Shown here piece by piece: positions 33,246-42,267 of a stretch of DNA of 64,000 nucleotides; positions within the stretch are counted from its first letter, which is position 1; each line of letters opens with the position of its first letter. Location: the NCBI GenBank assembly GCA_964425215.1, contig CAYRLW010000013.1, positions 1 through 64,000 on the forward strand, given 5' to 3'. The position numbers and the translations under genes were made by a program. The notes under the pieces were generated by a model, which was given only the letters and a program-made list of their open reading frames with translations, was not told where the DNA came from and did no database searches. The DNA comes from CAYRLW01 sp964425215 (GTDB lineage: Bacteria > Spirochaetota > Spirochaetia > Treponematales > Breznakiellaceae).

Positions 33246-34541
33246 ATGGAAGGTCCCGTTCTAAAAATAAGACCCCTGGATAACCTGGACTTCCGGGGTA
33301 AAACGGTTATTTTTCGGCCGGATATCAATTCTCCCATCGATCCGACGACAAAGAAAATCGTGAACACCAACCGGATCGAAAAAACCGTCCCGACGTTGAA
33401 AAGGTTGCTCGACGGGGGCGCCAAGGTCGCTCTAATCGCCCACCAGGGGGATACCCTGGACTACGGTAACCTAATTCCCCTGGCAGAGCACGCGGAAAAA
33501 CTTTCCGCCCTTATGGCTCGCCAGGTCGGCTACATCGACGATGTATGCGGTCCCGCGGCCCAAGCCGCGGTCAGGGCCCTGCGGGAGGGGGAGGCGATCA
33601 TCCTGGGGAACCTGCGCTACCTGACCGAAGAAGTTTCGGGCTTCGAAAAGGAAGTTAAACTTAAACCCCAGGAGATGCTCCATACGTACCTTATCCGAAG
33701 CCTGGCGCCCCTGGGGGACCTGTACGTAAACGACGCCTTCGCCGCGGCCCACCGGAACGCCCCCTCCATGGTGGCCTTTCAGGAACTGCTTCCTACGGCC
33801 GGGGGCATCCAACTGATGGAAGAGTACACGGCCCTCAAATCGGTGATGGATAACCCCCGGAGGCCCTGTGTATTCGTCCTGGGGGGCGCTAAAATTTCCG
33901 ATGCCTTTAGCATGATGCGGAAGGTCCTGGAGGACGGGGCGGCGGATACCATTGTAGCCGCCGGCGTGACGGGCCTGGTGATGCACCTTGCCCGGGGCGT
34001 TCGATTGGGTGAAGCCACGGAAAAGTTTCTAGCCGACCGGGATCTGCTGGCCTTTGTCGGCGAGGCGAAGGAGCTCCTGGCGAAGTGGGGGGACCAGTAC
34101 CTGCTCCCCCTGGACCTGGCCTACGAAAAGGATGGCCAGCGGGCGGAAATCGACGTGGATTCCCTCCCCGTTCCTGGTTCGGACCGGTGGCTTTTCCCCG
34201 ACGTGGGTAGAAAAACCATCGATCTAATTAAAGGCCGGCTCGCTAAGGCGGGTTCCGTATTCGTCAACGGGCCCGCGGGGATCTACGAGGACCCCCGGTG
34301 GGCCGATGGGACCCGGGAAATTTGGTCCGCCATAGCCGAATCACCGGCGTATACCGTGGTTGGGGGAGGGGACACCATAAGCGCCGCGACCAAGTTTACA
34401 GACCTGTCAAAATTTTCGTATGTTTGTACCGGAGGCGGCGCGATGGTTCGGTTCTTGGCGGGGAAAAAGCTTCCCCTTATCGAAGCCATGGAACGGGCTT
34501 TTGACCGGAACCTCCAAAAACCTATAAGGATGGTCCCATGA
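33246..34541 (+). CDS. pgk: Archaeal-type phosphoglycerate kinase
   Basis: 431 residues. The N-terminal FRPDINSPIDPTTKKIVNTN, then ALIAHQGDTLDYGNL, and EEYTALKSVMDN follow the archaeal PGK pattern rather than the bacterial RVDFNVP/SHLGRP pattern. The nucleotide-binding segment is VVGGGDTISAATKF with CTGGGAMVRFL, and substrate loops show FVLGGAKISDAF. It makes ATP and 3-phosphoglycerate from the GAPDH product. Its stop overlaps the malic enzyme start (ATGA). The window cannot show whether a second, bacterial-type PGK exists elsewhere. Confidence 0.92.
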   Translation: MEGPVLKIRPLDNLDFRGKTVIFRPDINSPIDPTTKKIVNTNRIEKTVPTLKRLLDGGAKVALIAHQGDTLDYGNLIPLAEHAEKLSALMARQVGYIDDVCGPAAQAAVRALREGEAIILGNLRYLTEEVSGFEKEVKLKPQEMLHTYLIRSLAPLGDLYVNDAFAAAHRNAPSMVAFQELLPTAGGIQLMEEYTALKSVMDNPRRPCVFVLGGAKISDAFSMMRKVLEDGAADTIVAAGVTGLVMHLARGVRLGEATEKFLADRDLLAFVGEAKELLAKWGDQYLLPLDLAYEKDGQRAEIDVDSLPVPGSDRWLFPDVGRKTIDLIKGRLAKAGSVFVNGPAGIYEDPRWADGTREIWSAIAESPAYTVVGGGDTISAATKFTDLSKFSYVCTGGGAMVRFLAGKKLPLIEAMERAFDRNLQKPIRMVP

Positions 34542-35995
34542 AAATCGATCCAACCCTGAAAAACCTGGATAGTCTTTTTCCTTCCGATTTTACGGAGGAT
34601 CAAAAGGCCCGGGCCAAGACCCTGTTTCTTAAAAACCTTTCCATGGAAGCCCACCAGTTTTACGGCGGTAAGATGCAGACCGTACCCAAGTGCGGCATCT
34701 ACGGCCTGAACTGGTTTAACGTGTGGTACACCCCTGGGGTTTCTAAAATATCCACCACGATCCGGGACAATAACGACGCTTCCTTTTCCCTTTCCAACCG
34801 GGGGAACCTGGTGGCGGTGGTTTCCGATTCCACCCGGGTTCTGGGGGATGGAGACTGCACACCCCCTGGAGGTCTGGGGGTGATGGAAGGGAAGGCGATG
34901 ATTATGAAGTACCTGGGGGGCGTGGATTCGGTGGCCCTCTGCGTGGATTCCCGGGGAAAGGACGGGAAAAATGATCCCGATAAGATCATCGAGTTTGTCA
35001 AAATGGCTCAGCATTCCTTTGGCGCCATCAACCTGGAGGATATCAGCCAGCCGAACTGCTTTAAGGTCCTGGACGAACTGCGGGAAGCCTGTGATATCCC
35101 CGTATGGCACGACGACGCCCAGGGAACCGCCTGTGTAACCCTGGCGGGACTGCTGAACGCCCTCAAATTGGCGGGAAAAAAACTGTCGGAGGTAAAAATC
35201 GTACTTCTGGGCGCCGGGGCATCCAACACCACCATCGCCCGGCTCATCATCACCGACGGCGGAGATCCGGCAAAAATGATCATGTTCGACACCAAGGGGG
35301 GGCTCCACGCGGGGCGGGAGGATATTAAGAACGATCCCCGCAATTACCGCAAGTGGGAACTCTGCGAAAAGACGAACCCCCAACGGATTTCCACCATGGA
35401 AGAGGCGATGAAGGGGGCCGATGTTCTCATCGCCCTATCCACCCCCGGGCCGGATACGGTAAAGCGGGAATGGATCCGAGCCATGGCTCCCAAGGCCATC
35501 GTCTTTACCTGCGCCAACCCGGTGCCGGAAATTTGGCCCTACGCGGCCAAGGAAGAGGGAGCCTTTATTGTGGCTACCGGCCGGGGGGACTTCCCCAACC
35601 AGGTAAACAATTCTATATGTTTTCCCGGTATCCTTAAGGGGGCTTTGATGGTTAGGGCAAAAAAGATTACCGACGGCATGGCCATCCGGTGCGCCCATTC
35701 TATCGCCGATTTTTCCGAAAAACGGGGAATAAATCCGGATAACATCATCGCTACCATGGAAGAGACCGATGTCTTCGCCGTCGAGGCGGCGGATGTGGCC
35801 CAGCAGGCCATCAAGGAGGGGGTCGCCCGGGTTAATCTGACCTGGGAGCAGGTCCACGAACGGGCCTCCGCGGACATCGCCGCTTCCCGAGCCCTGGTGG
35901 AGGATATGAAAAAGCTGGGACATATCAAAGAACCCCCAGCCGCTATGCTGGAAAAGGCCTTGGCCGACGCGGTGGCGGCGGTCCAGGCAACATAG
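34538..35995 (+). CDS. NAD(P)-dependent malic enzyme-like
   Basis: 485 residues. The malic N-terminal domain shows VWYTPGVSKIS and VVSDSTRVLGDGD. The metal-binding segment is INLEDISQPNCF then PVWHDDAQGTACVTLAGL. The dinucleotide domain is IVLLGAGASNTTIARL, with ANPVPEIWPYAA and GRGDFPNQVNNSICFPGIL. It decarboxylates malate to pyruvate, or fixes CO2 in reverse. The core family is about 380-430 residues; a helical C-terminal extension of about 60 residues is extra here. A 4-nt overlap with pgk indicates tight coupling. Confidence 0.9.
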   Translation: MKIDPTLKNLDSLFPSDFTEDQKARAKTLFLKNLSMEAHQFYGGKMQTVPKCGIYGLNWFNVWYTPGVSKISTTIRDNNDASFSLSNRGNLVAVVSDSTRVLGDGDCTPPGGLGVMEGKAMIMKYLGGVDSVALCVDSRGKDGKNDPDKIIEFVKMAQHSFGAINLEDISQPNCFKVLDELREACDIPVWHDDAQGTACVTLAGLLNALKLAGKKLSEVKIVLLGAGASNTTIARLIITDGGDPAKMIMFDTKGGLHAGREDIKNDPRNYRKWELCEKTNPQRISTMEEAMKGADVLIALSTPGPDTVKREWIRAMAPKAIVFTCANPVPEIWPYAAKEEGAFIVATGRGDFPNQVNNSICFPGILKGALMVRAKKITDGMAIRCAHSIADFSEKRGINPDNIIATMEETDVFAVEAADVAQQAIKEGVARVNLTWEQVHERASADIAASRALVEDMKKLGHIKEPPAAMLEKALADAVAAVQAT

Positions 35996-36015
35996 AACAA
36001 AAGGGGGCAAGGACG

Positions 36016-37419
36016 ATGCGTATTACGATTCCCTATTTAGACAGAAGCTTTGCCCTCGATATTCCCGACCAAAACCTCCTGGGGGTGGCGGAACCCAACG
36101 AGTATCCGGTCCGCCGCTCCGTACAGGAGATACTGGGGGAGGCGGTGGAGCACCCGGTAGGTCCGTTCTCTAGCCTGTCTGCCGGTGCTTCACCTTTTGC
36201 CGATTCTCTCCCGGCCAACTCCTATCCATCCAATCTTAACAAGGGCAATTCCCGCCAGCCCAACTCCCCGGGGCCAAAGCTGGCGGATTTTTTATCCGGC
36301 AACGGCCTGGGGGTGGGTCCCTGTAATCGGCCCCTGATTATCGTCAACGACGCCACCCGACCCACTCCCACGGCACCCATGCTCGAACTTCTGACGAAGG
36401 CCCTGGAACAGGCCGGCGTCCCCCTCAAGAACCTGACCGTTCTGGTGGCCACCGGCGCCCACCGGGGGCCGACGGAGCCGGAGTATCGACAAATTTTGGG
36501 ACCTTCCTACGACACTCTCCGGCCGTACTGCACGGCCCACGACGCCCGGAAGGATGAAGATATGGTCGATCTGGGGACTACCCGGAACGGAACCCCGATC
36601 CTCCTGAACCGGCGGCTCTTCGATGCGGATAGGATCATCGCCACAGGGAGCGTGGAGCCCCATTACTTTGCGGGCTTTACCGGAGGGCGTAAGGCCTTCC
36701 TTCCCGGAGTGGCGGCGTTCCGCACCATAGAGGCGAATCACAAACTAGCCCTGTCCCCCGCTTCCCGGTCCCTGGCTTTGACGGGTAACCCGGTCCACGA
36801 GGACATGATGGACGCTCTGCCCCTTATCAAAGCCCCGATTTTTTCACTGATGACCGTGTTGGACAAGGAACAGAGGGTTGCCGCGGCCAGCGCGGGGGAC
36901 CTGATGGGGTCCTTCTACACAGCCGTAGAGGTGGCCCGGAAGATCTTCTGCGTACCGGTTCGGGAACGGGCGGACGTGGTGGTCTCGGTGGCCCGGTTTC
37001 CCATGGATATCGACCTGTACCAATCCCAAAAGGCTATCGATAACGGGGCTGTGGCTCTGAAGGATGGGGGAACCCTGATCCTGGTATCCTCCTGCCGGGA
37101 CGGAATCGGCGACCAAGCGTACGCCAAACTCCTGGCCCAGGCTGATAGCCCCGCCGACGCTATCGAGCGGATCCGGGGGGAATATAAGCTGGGTTACCAT
37201 AAGGCGGCCAAAATGGCGGAGGTTTCCCGCCGGGCCACCGTCCGGGGGGTCACCGAGTTGCCCCCCGAAATCTTAAAAAGCATGTTCATCGAACCCTCAA
37301 CCAGTCCGCAGGAGGCCTTAGACCGCTCCCTCTTGGACGCGAAAGCCCGGGGTACCCCAGTCCCCACGGTCCTGGTACTGCCCGACGGCTGTGTTACCGT
37401 TCCCGACCTGGGCCGCTGA
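36016..37419 (+). CDS. larA: LarA-family nickel-pincer 2-hydroxyacid racemase
   Basis: 467 residues. All key LarA residues are visible: His149 in TGAHRGPTEPEY, His216 in SVEPHYFAGF, Lys226 in FTGGRKAFLPG and His242 in IEANHKL. The 10- and 16-residue spacings match His174/Lys184/His200 of lactobacillar LarA. Also seen are NDATRPTPTAPM and the C-terminal YHKAAKMAEV. A Ser/Pro/Asn-rich insertion of about 45 residues lies near residues 50-95. LarA homologues racemise lactate, malate or other 2-hydroxyacids using the nickel pincer cofactor made by LarBCE, which are not in this window. The malic enzyme next door makes malate a possible substrate; this is inference. Confidence 0.9.
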   Translation: MRITIPYLDRSFALDIPDQNLLGVAEPNEYPVRRSVQEILGEAVEHPVGPFSSLSAGASPFADSLPANSYPSNLNKGNSRQPNSPGPKLADFLSGNGLGVGPCNRPLIIVNDATRPTPTAPMLELLTKALEQAGVPLKNLTVLVATGAHRGPTEPEYRQILGPSYDTLRPYCTAHDARKDEDMVDLGTTRNGTPILLNRRLFDADRIIATGSVEPHYFAGFTGGRKAFLPGVAAFRTIEANHKLALSPASRSLALTGNPVHEDMMDALPLIKAPIFSLMTVLDKEQRVAAASAGDLMGSFYTAVEVARKIFCVPVRERADVVVSVARFPMDIDLYQSQKAIDNGAVALKDGGTLILVSSCRDGIGDQAYAKLLAQADSPADAIERIRGEYKLGYHKAAKMAEVSRRATVRGVTELPPEILKSMFIEPSTSPQEALDRSLLDAKARGTPVPTVLVLPDGCVTVPDLGR

Positions 37420-37489
37420 GGAAAAGCAAACCTGGCTAACCATATAGGGTCAAATCAAAAAAACTCGGTTTTTAGAGTGGGATCATTAT

Positions 37490-37519
37490 TTGTATTGAAT
37501 AAACGTTTAGAGTTATAAT
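37490..37519 (+). promoter_or_regulatory. Leaderless-type promoter of the fic gene
   Basis: TTGTAT (37490-37495), 18-nt spacer, perfect TATAAT (37514-37519), then exactly 6 nt to ATG 37526. No Shine-Dalgarno. Confidence 0.65.
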
Positions 37520-37525
37520 TACGAT

Positions 37526-38299
37526 ATGGAACTACCGCTAAGATTAGCTGAAGTAGATAAACTAAAAGCTGAACTAGACTTATTTCGGCCCCTTTCGCCT
37601 AAACAGGTTGAAAATTTAAAACGTCTGTTTGATGTTGATTTTACATACAATTCAACAGCGATAGAGGGGAACACGTACACCCTTCAAGAGACCCGGATCG
37701 TTTTGTTGGATGGTATAACGGTAGGGGGCAAATCTACCCGTGAACACCTGGAAATTGTGAATCATAAAGAAGCCATCGACTACATTGAAGGACTAGCAAA
37801 AAAAGAACTTAGTTAATTTAATCGCACGGATATATTAAACATCCACACGTTAATACTAAAGGGCATCGATTCCGAGAACGCGGGAGTGTATAGACACGTT
37901 CCTGTTTATACAAGGCTCAAAGATGGAAGCATACATAAGTTTTGCGATCCCCTGAAGATTATTGATGAAATGGACCATTACTTTAGTTGGTTGTTTTCAA
38001 AAAAGGAATCCCATCCCATTTTTATAGCCGCTGAATCCCATACCCGATGGGTAAGTATCCATCCGTTTATAGATGGAAATGGAAGAACCGCTCGCTTAAT
38101 CATGAATCTTATTTTAATTCATTATGGTTATCCCCCCGCGATCATAAAGGCAAGTCAACGAAGTCAATACTTAGACGCCATTGAACGTTGGCAACAGAAA
38201 AATGATGACGTTCCTTTTAAAGAGTTGCTCATAGACTCTGTACGTGAGAGCCTAGAGATTTATATAGATACTCTAAAAAATAATATACTGTGGAAATAG
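37526..38299 (+). pseudogene. Fic-family AMP-transferase gene, interrupted by one in-frame TAA
   Basis: One reading frame runs from ATG 37526 to the stop at 38299 (257 codons) with a single internal TAA at 37814-37816. The N-terminal part has the inhibitory-helix motif in YNSTAIEGNTYTLQETR (class II Fic). The second part has the intact Fic motif HPFIDGNGRTARL (His at about residue 179) and the flap region YRHVPVYTRLKDGS. Fic enzymes AMPylate target proteins using the motif His. The stop splits inhibitory helix from catalytic core, so the gene is probably dead unless re-initiated at GTG 37883 or read through. AT-rich composition suggests import. Confidence 0.85.
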
Positions 38300-38332
38300 A
38301 AAACGGTCGCATACCATAACCCCTCCCTCCCC

Positions 38333-38362
38333 TGTACAGCCCCAAGATTCTCGCGGTACTAT
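38333..38362 (+). promoter_or_regulatory. Leaderless-type promoter of the EamA gene
   Basis: TGTACA (38333-38338), 18-nt spacer, TACTAT (38357-38362), then exactly 6 nt to ATG 38369; no Shine-Dalgarno. The -35 box is weak. Confidence 0.5.
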
Positions 38363-38368
38363 CGGTTC

Positions 38369-39319
38369 ATGGTGGAACGTCAAAAGGCTTTGCTTGCATT
38401 GATCGTAACGGTGTTGTTTTGGGGACTTTCTTTTATATCTATAAAAATAGCGGTGGTGGTGTTTCCACCCATGAGCCTGGGGGCCCTTCGGTTTTCTCTG
38501 GCCCTGGTGCTCTTGTACGGGATTAAGAAAAAGATGGCTCCCCAGGAGCGCTTTCTAGCGGGGGATCTGCCCTACCTGGTGGGCGCGGGGTTGATCGGGG
38601 TGACGGCTTACTTTTTTTGCGAGAACAACGGGGTTTCCCTGGTTTCCGCTTCCGAAGCGTCGATCATTATCGCGGCTATCCCCGTGTTGACCATGATCGT
38701 CGATCAGCTTGAACAGGGGAGACTGTACCGAAGGGCCCTTCAGACGGAGGGATCGGCGGCCGTACGGCCTCCTTCCATGGCAAAGCGGCGCTGGGCCGGG
38801 GCTGTTCTTTCCCTGGTGGGGGTTTGGCTCGTGGCGGGGGGAACCCTGCAAGTTTCGGGGAACCTGCGGGGCTACGTTTTTATGGGCGGGGCCGCACTCA
38901 GCTGGGTGGTTTACAGCTTTTTAAGCCGGCCCCTCTTTAACCGCCATTCCCGAATTTTCATCGTCTTTTGGCAGACCGTTTTTGGCTTTTTCGGGTTTCT
39001 ACCCTTCGCGTTTTTCGAGCTTCCCCGCTGGGGTCAGCCCTCGGTGGCCGTTTGGCTCCACGTGGCGTACCTGGGGATCTTTTGCTCCGCCCTGGGGTAT
39101 TGGTTTTACGCCATGGCCATGGGAAGCCTAGGGGTTTCCACGAGTACCGTTTTCATCAACCTTATCCCCGTGGTTACCGTAATAACCGCCTTTTTCGCCC
39201 TCCAAGACCGGCTTCAACCCATCCAGTGGTTGGGATCGGTAGCGGTGGTTTTGGGGGTGTACGCCGCCACGTTGGAGCGGGGTTTTCACCACTCCAAAGA
39301 AAAGGCCAAGCCCAACTGA
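38369..39319 (+). CDS. EamA/DMT-family transporter
   Basis: 316 residues with about ten membrane helices in two EamA repeats. Repeat 1 has ALIVTVLFWGLSFISIKIAV and SLVSASEASIIIAAIPVLT; repeat 2 has SWVVYSFLSRPL and TSTVFINLIPVVTVITAFFA. A hydrophilic loop of about 25 residues joins the halves. Family members export amino acids or other metabolites. The substrate is unknown. The 3' end overlaps the convergent gene on the other strand by 34 nt. Confidence 0.88.
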   Translation: MVERQKALLALIVTVLFWGLSFISIKIAVVVFPPMSLGALRFSLALVLLYGIKKKMAPQERFLAGDLPYLVGAGLIGVTAYFFCENNGVSLVSASEASIIIAAIPVLTMIVDQLEQGRLYRRALQTEGSAAVRPPSMAKRRWAGAVLSLVGVWLVAGGTLQVSGNLRGYVFMGGAALSWVVYSFLSRPLFNRHSRIFIVFWQTVFGFFGFLPFAFFELPRWGQPSVAVWLHVAYLGIFCSALGYWFYAMAMGSLGVSTSTVFINLIPVVTVITAFFALQDRLQPIQWLGSVAVVLGVYAATLERGFHHSKEKAKPN

Positions 39320-42108
39320 TAGTCGTTGTTTGGGTTCTGATCCCCCAGATTGGACAGCCTAAGGGCGCCCCACAACGAGGGGATAAAGCGCAGGGGGACC
39401 ATGGCGGCGGGGGTCCCGGAAAAAACGGCCCCCAGGCGGCCTACGAGGGATTGGCCGAAGAAGTCCCCGTTATACACATTCCGATAGGCCAGGGTCCCGT
39501 AGATTCGGTTGATGTAGACGTGGGACACGCTGGTCTGCCCTTCCACGGAAAATACGATACCCTCGCTCTCGCTCCCCATAATCCACCGGTTCAATCCTTC
39601 TACCTGTTCCCGGTACTCGAAGGCCGCCACGTCGTTGAACCCCGCAGGGCCGTAGTACCGGCTATTGCCGTCTATATCCATCCCTATGGGGTCGTAGGCT
39701 CCGTATACGGCGATCCGGAGGGGTAAAAGAGGTTCAAAGGCGTGGCGGTACACCCCTTCCATGCGGTACTGGGCAAGGTAGGTTTCGGTCTTACCGGTAA
39801 GGCCCAGGGCAAAACCGGTTCCAAAGAGCCACCAGGGATACCGTTGCAGGTTGGTCAAGCCTACCGTGGCGCCGTACAGGTATTCGGGCTCCTGGTAGGA
39901 CCACTGGTAGGTTCCCATCCCGTTGTGGGGATTGTCGGCGAAGAGGGCCACGGAAACAAAGGGTGTCGCCACGATACGGAGCCGTTCATCCCCCAGGCCC
40001 CGGTCCAGCACCATCGATAGGGTTCCCCGGGTAGCCCGGTAGGTATCCGAGTCCAGGGTCCCCAGGGGTTCCAGACGATCGGAAAATTCGGTTTGGAGGG
40101 GGAAACCGAACTGCTGGGTCGCCCAGGTGATATCAAAATACCCCATACCTCCGGCGATATCGCCCCCCGCGTCGATGAGCAGGGTGTTCAAATCCGTCGG
40201 ATCGCTGAGAAAGGTCAGGATCCCCAAGCCGTCTATGGTAAAGGAGTTGCCGCTGGACCGGGTAAGGGGCAGGGGAATCCAAAACCGCAGGGGGTTCAGG
40301 TACAGTAAAGGAAAGTAGGGCCGGCTCCGGTTCCAGGTATCCGCGACGCCCTGGGCTGGGGGAAGTACGGCTGTGGGCCGCCAGCTTTCGTAATGGACCG
40401 GAGCGTTCAGGCCGCTGAGATTTTCCACCGGCTCCGGATATACAGCTACCGCGTCGCTTTTAGCCCCCGCGGAGCGGTAGTAGATCGACGGGCCGATGGC
40501 CACCGGGGCGAACACCCCGCCAGAAAAATCCCGCTGGGAAAAGACCACCGAGCCCCGCTGTTCGTTTAAGACCCCCAGCTTGTACATCCGATCATCCTGG
40601 TTAAAGACAAAAAAAAGGCGTCCGTCGGAGAAGCGCAGGTCCCGAATATACCGCCACCGTTGCGGATCATCCTCCAGATCCGTACGGACCAGGACAGCTT
40701 TTTGGGTTATTGTATCGTAGATGCCGAGGGATCGAACTCCCCGGGTAGCTTTTATAAAGGCAAAGCGGTGGTCGTCCAGCGGTTCGGGGGAAGAAAAATA
40801 GGTCTCCTCATCCCCTCGCAAAAGGATCTGTTCGATTCCCCCGTCGGGAATATAGACGATCCGATTTCGATGAAGCTCCGGGGCTAGGGCGATAAGACCT
40901 TGGCGGAAATAGCGGGCCCGATAGATACCCGACCATTGTCGGCCCGTTTTTTTGGCCCCCCCTTGCCTGTCCGTAAGGACGTATTCCACCACCGAGGCCG
41001 TGGCTAAGTTCCCGTTGTACCGGTACCCCGAAAGAACGAGCCGATCTCCAGAGGGAGAAAGGGCTATATCGTAGGCGGTAGAATCGGTCTTCATAAGGGT
41101 CGTCCAGGTTTTTGACTCGATATCAAAAACACGGATCTCCTGGGCGATGGAATCCAGCATAAAGAGCTTTTTCCCTTCGGCCGCGAGGGCCTTAATACCC
41201 AGGGGGCCCCCGCTCGTGATAGGTCCGGGGGCCGGTTCCAGGGACGTAAGGCTTAAATCGGCGGCAAAATCCGCCCAAACCTGCTCAAACGGATGACCGT
41301 AGACCCGTTGGAAAATGCCGTAAAAGCCGCTTTTGTAGAAATCGAAGGAAAGGGGGACGGTTCCCCCCAGTTCCCGCCAGAGCCGAGCGTAGGTTTCCAT
41401 CCCGTAGGTTTTCTGGAGATAGGCGGAAAAAAGACCCCCGTATTCGTAGTAGGCCGCCGGGGGGATAGGAAGATCGTAGACCCCCGAGGCTTGAAAAGCC
41501 GTGAGAAAGGCGTTCTCCCGGATCCCCTGCCGTAGGTCTTCCTTTACCAGGGGATCGTTGGCTCGGCCAAAACCGTCCAAACTTTCAAAACTAACCGTCA
41601 CCCCTTCGACCATAAAAAGGGGGGTCGACAGGGCGGTGGGCATGACCCATCCTCCAAAAAGGGTGTGCAAACCCTGAAAAAAGGGTGTGCGGCTTTCTAG
41701 GGATATGGCGTGGGTCAATTCATGGATAAACAGGGACTCCAGGGGATAGGAAAAGCTGGTCCATTCCAGGTCCATGGGGGTGTCGTAGAGGACAATATGG
41801 GGGTAGGGGAGGGGATTCATATACCCGTTGAACCGGTCTGTTTGGGGGGTGATCGTTACGGGAATGGGCCCAACGTCCGGGTGAATCCCCAGGAGAGCCT
41901 GGATCCGTTCGTAGTCCCTGTCGGCAAATTGGGTCAGCGCGTAAGCCGTTTCCGAGGATTGTTCGGGAAAGATAATCTCAAAATACTTTGTCTTTACGAC
42001 CCTCAGCTGGGTAAAGGGCCGAAACGTTTGGGCCCCGCTAAAGGTCGCGCCGGAAAAGAGAAAAAGAAGAACCGTAAAACATACTAAAAAGGGTCTAGAA
42101 ATACGCAT
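39286..42108 (-). CDS. Large exported protein: HExxH metalloprotease, beta-propeller and outer-membrane barrel
   Basis: 940 residues with a signal peptide (to about residue 26, SGAQ). Residues about 35-280 resemble a gluzincin-like peptidase domain with zinc motif FIHELTHAISLESR (about residue 130) and a downstream Glu in FMVEGVTVSFESLD. Residues about 300-600 carry repeated propeller-like strands (for example DIALSPSGDRLVLSGYRYNG). The last 330 residues alternate polar/hydrophobic strands and end FSLEW, an outer-membrane barrel terminus. It should sit in the outer membrane with protease and propeller in the periplasm or at the surface. No close named family is recognised. No strong Shine-Dalgarno is seen. 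Confidence 0.75.
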   Translation of the reverse strand: MRISRPFLVCFTVLLFLFSGATFSGAQTFRPFTQLRVVKTKYFEIIFPEQSSETAYALTQFADRDYERIQALLGIHPDVGPIPVTITPQTDRFNGYMNPLPYPHIVLYDTPMDLEWTSFSYPLESLFIHELTHAISLESRTPFFQGLHTLFGGWVMPTALSTPLFMVEGVTVSFESLDGFGRANDPLVKEDLRQGIRENAFLTAFQASGVYDLPIPPAAYYEYGGLFSAYLQKTYGMETYARLWRELGGTVPLSFDFYKSGFYGIFQRVYGHPFEQVWADFAADLSLTSLEPAPGPITSGGPLGIKALAAEGKKLFMLDSIAQEIRVFDIESKTWTTLMKTDSTAYDIALSPSGDRLVLSGYRYNGNLATASVVEYVLTDRQGGAKKTGRQWSGIYRARYFRQGLIALAPELHRNRIVYIPDGGIEQILLRGDEETYFSSPEPLDDHRFAFIKATRGVRSLGIYDTITQKAVLVRTDLEDDPQRWRYIRDLRFSDGRLFFVFNQDDRMYKLGVLNEQRGSVVFSQRDFSGGVFAPVAIGPSIYYRSAGAKSDAVAVYPEPVENLSGLNAPVHYESWRPTAVLPPAQGVADTWNRSRPYFPLLYLNPLRFWIPLPLTRSSGNSFTIDGLGILTFLSDPTDLNTLLIDAGGDIAGGMGYFDITWATQQFGFPLQTEFSDRLEPLGTLDSDTYRATRGTLSMVLDRGLGDERLRIVATPFVSVALFADNPHNGMGTYQWSYQEPEYLYGATVGLTNLQRYPWWLFGTGFALGLTGKTETYLAQYRMEGVYRHAFEPLLPLRIAVYGAYDPIGMDIDGNSRYYGPAGFNDVAAFEYREQVEGLNRWIMGSESEGIVFSVEGQTSVSHVYINRIYGTLAYRNVYNGDFFGQSLVGRLGAVFSGTPAAMVPLRFIPSLWGALRLSNLGDQNPNNDYQLGLAFSLEW

Positions 42109-42232
42109 GTATAGGGGCCTAGCATACCAAAAATCACCCCCTCCGGCCAGGCCCTCGTCGTGGGTTATCCGTCCAAGCAGATCGCCGCGAAGCTCCGGGC
42201 GTCAGGGCCCCACCCCCCCGAGGGCCCCACGG

Positions 42233-42261
42233 TTGACCTTCCAGGGGCCGAAGGGTAAAGT
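42233..42261 (+). promoter_or_regulatory. Leaderless-type promoter of murA
   Basis: TTGACC (42233-42238), 17-nt spacer, TAAAGT (42256-42261), then exactly 6 nt to ATG 42268; no Shine-Dalgarno. Confidence 0.6.
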
Positions 42262-42267
42262 CGCTCC

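Noticed and set aside
34283..35383. 366-codon minus frame opposite pgk and malic enzyme
   Set aside because: It is long only because of high GC. It is antisense to two genes with clear motifs and has no motif of its own.
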